From the NCBI RefSeq assembly GCF_001870465.1, contig NZ_MDGK01000036.1:30084-94083 (forward strand): a stretch of 64,000 nucleotides of DNA, written 5' to 3'. Below the pieces are notes generated by a model, which worked only from the letters and a program-made list of their open reading frames with translations, ran no database searches and was not told the DNA's origin. The stretch comes from Pseudomonas extremorientalis (GTDB lineage Bacteria; Pseudomonadota; Gammaproteobacteria; Pseudomonadales; Pseudomonadaceae). Made by a program: the position numbers and the translations under genes. Positions 61,110-64,000 of this stretch are shown here, one piece after another. The first letter of the stretch is position 1. The number at the start of each line of letters is the position of its first letter.

Positions 61110-61355
61110 TTATCCCGCAGCAACAACGGGTTTGCCATTCGCTAGGTCAATGTGACCACCACCTACATCATTAAACCTTCGCCCGTTCACTAACTGACCA
61201 TCCTGAAGAACGACTTAGCTATATCTTTCTGCGCTTTGGGTCAATTTTGTATCTGAGATTAGCGTTATAACAACGGTTGGATGATCTGGGAATTGATTGG
61301 AAAAACTAGGCATCGCTTGCTTGTCTACAGAACCCGCTGTGGCTTTTGCACCTGT
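61110..61355 (-). pseudogene. Toxin-tip remnant with an internal stop
   Basis: In the frame that follows the immunity gene stop, 46 codons read GAKATAGSVDKQAMPSFSNQ, then DHPTVVITLISDTKLTQSAE. A TAA stop follows at 61215-61217, and then VVLQDGQLVNGRRFNDVGGG and HIDLANGKPVVAAG to the final stop at 61110-61112. It lacks a start and has a nonsense codon, so it is a silent tip fragment. The GRRFND..GGHID phrase looks like a nuclease-type end, but I cannot name it. Confidence 0.5.
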
Positions 61356-62354
61356 TCAACCCTTCAATGCTGGCAGAGACAGCACTTCATCGTACTGCGG
61401 CCAGTCTTCCCTTGCGCGCTTGAGCACACCTTGCATCAACTTGTCCAACTCAGGCACTGGCTGCTCGGGCGGCAATTGGTCAAAGGGCGCGGTCAGCAGC
61501 GGATGATCAATCTTCTGCGGATTGGCTAAACCTTCCCACTGGCGCAGGCGCAAGATATAGAGAATTTCCACGGGCACGCGCTCCAAGTGCCAATCCTGAT
61601 TGAAGTCGTAGGAATTCTTCTGGCTCTCTTTGCCGGTTTGCCAAGTGTGGCGGTCACACGCGGCCAACAGACAGGGCATCAGGTCGTCGGGGCAGGGAGT
61701 GCGCCACTTGGCCAACAAGGCTTCGTAGATGGGTTCGTCGTAAGCATAAGCAGGCCATTGATGCGAGACATCGCCCACCCAATCGGCAAACACACGCAGC
61801 ATAAAGGCTTGGGCGCGGCGGTGTTGCTCCTCGTACTCAATCACTAATTGATGCCCACGGTTGAGAGCCGCATGGGTGAGATAGCCCTGATGGATGACGG
61901 CATCCTTCCAGCCTAACATCGCCATAGCGGCCATCATATTAGTGGCGGTTTGGATGCTGTAGTTCTGGCGCCGTCGATCATTGCCTGCCGCTTTGGCAAT
62001 AATGTCGAACTGGCCCGCCCAGAAGAACAACTGCCAAATGCCTACTTGGTAATAGCGCAGCCAATGGGCCAATTCCAGAAGCCATTGCGGATTATCTGGT
62101 GCGGTTGCCAATACCTTGTGGGCTCGTGTAACGGCCATCCATTCAGAGCTACTACGCGTAACGTTGTCACTATTCGGTACAGGCATTGATGGCTTCGCAA
62201 ATGCATCACCGCGCTCAACATATTCACGGATGCCGTTCAACTCGTATTCATCTGAGACGTGTGGTCCCTTGGCTATGCGCACCAGCACACTTTTGTAGGA
62301 GGGCCATTTTGGGTTTACGCCCGAGCGCTCGCACTGAATTACTTCTTGGTCCAT
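61356..62354 (-). CDS. Probable immunity protein of the CdiA toxin, 332 aa
   Basis: A soluble, mostly helical, Trp-rich protein (HWLRYYQVGIWQLFFWAGQFDIIAKAAG; RVFADWVGDVSHQWPAYAYDEPIYEALLAKW; FNQDWHLERVPVEILYILRLRQWEG). Its ATG overlaps the stop of the cdiA-like gene by 16 bases, which is the normal place and coupling for a CdiI immunity gene. At 332 residues it is long for an immunity protein. It should bind the nuclease-like tip. The frame after its stop continues straight into a toxin-tip remnant. Confidence 0.7.
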   Translation of the reverse strand: MDQEVIQCERSGVNPKWPSYKSVLVRIAKGPHVSDEYELNGIREYVERGDAFAKPSMPVPNSDNVTRSSSEWMAVTRAHKVLATAPDNPQWLLELAHWLRYYQVGIWQLFFWAGQFDIIAKAAGNDRRRQNYSIQTATNMMAAMAMLGWKDAVIHQGYLTHAALNRGHQLVIEYEEQHRRAQAFMLRVFADWVGDVSHQWPAYAYDEPIYEALLAKWRTPCPDDLMPCLLAACDRHTWQTGKESQKNSYDFNQDWHLERVPVEILYILRLRQWEGLANPQKIDHPLLTAPFDQLPPEQPVPELDKLMQGVLKRAREDWPQYDEVLSLPALKG

Positions 62355-64000
62355 GGTTCCACCTTAAATTCTGCTACACCTGTTTTACCGGGGGCGGGAA
62401 CACCGACTTTGACTGTTAAACCTTGAACCTTGGCTTTTCCTGAGTCCAACTCCGCTTGCAAAGCATCACGTAAGGCAGGATCAGAGTCAGCAATTGATTT
62501 ATTACCCAGCTGCCCCTCCAACCGCGTCCTCGGGTCCCCATGCGGCGTACCGGCCTTACTCACGCCATTCACCGAAGACTTCGCATCCATCACTACCACG
62601 GTAATCGTATCGCCATTGATCGCCACCGCGCAGCCATCACAGCCGTGGTTGCTACCGTTCTGCAATGGCTTGAAATTGAGGCCGGTTTTTCCATTGAGGG
62701 TTTGAAGGGCCAGTTGCTCGCCCAACACCCCATCATTTACAAGCGAACCGGTCTTCCAATTGGGAAGGTGCGACAGCGGGATACTTTCAAATGTCTGCCC
62801 AAACAGGTCTTCAACCGGGCTGAGCTTCGGTGGGCTGATTGCATCAGGGATAACCTGCACTGGTCCTTTTGCACCCTTCAACTCCACCTTAACAACCTTA
62901 GCAGCGACCTTTTCGACGAGCAATGCCCCTCCTTTTAGGGCTCCTCCCACTCCCGTCGCAAGCGCCGCCACTTCGCTTATCAGCTTCCCGGTTTCACGCC
63001 CTGCGTTAAACGATCCACTCGCCCCGGCTCTCTCATACTCCGCTTCTAGATTGTCAATGCGTTGGATATAGGACTGCTTCATGGCGTCCGAGACGTTACC
63101 CAGCACATCCCCGCTTTGAACCACGGATTTCAATGCCCGAAACGTCTCCATCGGGCTGCTGGCAGCTTCCAAGATGCCCTTGACCGTATCAAGTAGCCCT
63201 TCCGGCACCCCAACCACTGCCCCACCCGCAAAGCTGGCGTCCTGCCCAGCATCGATCAATTCCCACTTCGTATTGATCCTGAGCCGATCCAACGAGTCAC
63301 TGCTTTCTGCCAGCTCTTTCTCTCTCTGAGCCTTTTGATGATCGCCCAGGTAGTTATACTCCGTAGCATTTTTAGCTACCCAGCCACCCTTCTCGATCGA
63401 CTTCGCATCAGCATCCTTCTGCGAAGCCGCTGCCAGCACTCCCACAATCTGTGAGCTCATGGACAACAAGGTCTTATCGCCTTTAACCAAAGAGTCCAGA
63501 TGAACGACTAGAGCTTCGTTGATCCCGGCTGCCAAAGCCCCCGTTCTGAAGTCCCCGCCTGTGGCCTTAGAGAGCAAGCCACCCACCATTGCATGAACCA
63601 CAATTTTAGGAGGGTAGCCTTCCGTCAGTACCCCATGGGTGTAGTCGCCAATGGCATTAAAACTTGCTGCAGCCAATGTATTGAACAATGCGCCTTTGAG
63701 TGCATCACCAAAGTCACCACCTTGTCCGAGCGCTTTGCTCAGCAAAGTCGACGTACCGTTCTGCAAGGCTTGGTTCGCCGCAAACTGGCCAACGCCGGTC
63801 CAGGTGTTGAGGGCTGGCGAAGTGATAACGGCCCCTGTGTTTGGATTGGTCTGCGTGCCTGTCCAACCATCGAAAAGCCCTTTCGTCAGGCCTGCCGTCA
63901 CGCCCGATATCACGTAGCCCTTCATCGCATCCGATGAGGTGACGTCCTTGAACACTGCCCCCAGATTGCCCCGATTATTGATAACGCTGACGGTTGCATT
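62339..64000 (-). CDS. CdiA-like filamentous hemagglutinin, C-terminal part (partial)
   Basis: The frame is open to the window edge, so at least 553 residues are the end of a much larger secreted protein. VINNRGNLGAVFKDVTSSDAMKGYVISG and the following Gly/Ala-rich helices match the DUF637 region before CdiA tips; WVAKNATEYNYLGDHQKAQREKE is the probable pre-toxin boundary. The last about 165 residues (after DLFGQTFESIPL) carry GEQLALQ, GCDGCAV and VVVMDAKSS, an E...D...DxK pattern of PD-(D/E)xK nucleases. A DNase or RNase toxin delivered by contact is likely. The start, signal and TpsB partner are outside the window. Confidence 0.8.
   Translation of the reverse strand, partial: NATVSVINNRGNLGAVFKDVTSSDAMKGYVISGVTAGLTKGLFDGWTGTQTNPNTGAVITSPALNTWTGVGQFAANQALQNGTSTLLSKALGQGGDFGDALKGALFNTLAAASFNAIGDYTHGVLTEGYPPKIVVHAMVGGLLSKATGGDFRTGALAAGINEALVVHLDSLVKGDKTLLSMSSQIVGVLAAASQKDADAKSIEKGGWVAKNATEYNYLGDHQKAQREKELAESSDSLDRLRINTKWELIDAGQDASFAGGAVVGVPEGLLDTVKGILEAASSPMETFRALKSVVQSGDVLGNVSDAMKQSYIQRIDNLEAEYERAGASGSFNAGRETGKLISEVAALATGVGGALKGGALLVEKVAAKVVKVELKGAKGPVQVIPDAISPPKLSPVEDLFGQTFESIPLSHLPNWKTGSLVNDGVLGEQLALQTLNGKTGLNFKPLQNGSNHGCDGCAVAINGDTITVVVMDAKSSVNGVSKAGTPHGDPRTRLEGQLGNKSIADSDPALRDALQAELDSGKAKVQGLTVKVGVPAPGKTGVAEFKVEPWTKK

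Overview
The window looks like a chromosome segment of a fluorescent pseudomonad (Pseudomonas fluorescens group). It has dense GC-rich genes with short gaps, Pseudomonas-type REP palindromes between genes, OprD, DUF6124 and LysR/TetR/GntR regulator families, and a metabolism built on organic acids and aromatic or amino compounds. No rRNA genes, CRISPR arrays or complete transposases were seen. About 58 kb is core or accessory metabolism. The last 6 kb (58.1-64 kb) differs: it is AT-rich and built from contact-dependent toxin/immunity debris.

Layout. 0-4.3 kb: small hypothetical, periplasmic and LysE-type genes. 4.3-7.4 kb: a catabolic operon (LysR, Ldh_2-type dehydrogenase, solute-binding-like protein without a signal peptide, CitMHS carrier). 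7.5-15 kb: GST, VOC protein, a TetR/thioesterase pair with tandem operators, an OPT transporter, a chemoreceptor, DUF3144 and TrmK. 15-18.7 kb: glucarate use (FCD-type GntR regulator, MFS carrier, GudD). 19-21.4 kb: sulfur scavenging (sulfonate-type binding protein and SfnB/DszC-like flavoenzyme). 21.5-31 kb: a ten-gene unit around one LysR regulator. On the minus strand it carries a fused ABC permease-ATPase, a PhyH dioxygenase, a binding protein, a class II aldolase, DUF1028 and an ArgE-like deacylase. On the plus strand it carries RidA, an AroQ-like protein without the catalytic arginine, and a flavin monooxygenase. It probably imports and degrades a nitrogenous compound that I cannot name.

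31-39 kb: a structured leader RNA before a DUF6124 gene, MsrA, a possible effector-like protein, a hydrolase, DUF2986, a YeeE/YedE transporter, DUF1289, a secreted DRGH nuclease and an SDR. 39.4-42.3 kb: a three-gene operon of a small helical protein, a double-domain KaiC-like ATPase and a histidine kinase, with no KaiA or KaiB. 42.4-46.6 kb: an MFS/TetR pair, a LysR gene and a 2-hydroxyacid dehydrogenase. 47-50.6 kb: heat-regulated IbpA, a two-domain racemase and a dicarboxylate symporter. 50.8-58.1 kb: LysR genes, OprD porin, YfcC carrier, CocE hydrolase, a reductase fragment and an ABM protein.

58.1-64 kb: a 3-prime tRNA-Asn fragment marks a likely island boundary. To its right, all on the minus strand, are the end of a CdiA-like protein with a nuclease-like tip, its likely immunity gene, and at least three decayed toxin tips with orphan immunity genes. 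A repeated palindromic motif lies at the junctions. The window ends inside cdiA. The strongest leads are the leader RNA at 31.07-31.24 kb, the CdiA orphan array with its tRNA-Asn att sequence, the 21.5-31 kb locus, and the KaiC operon.
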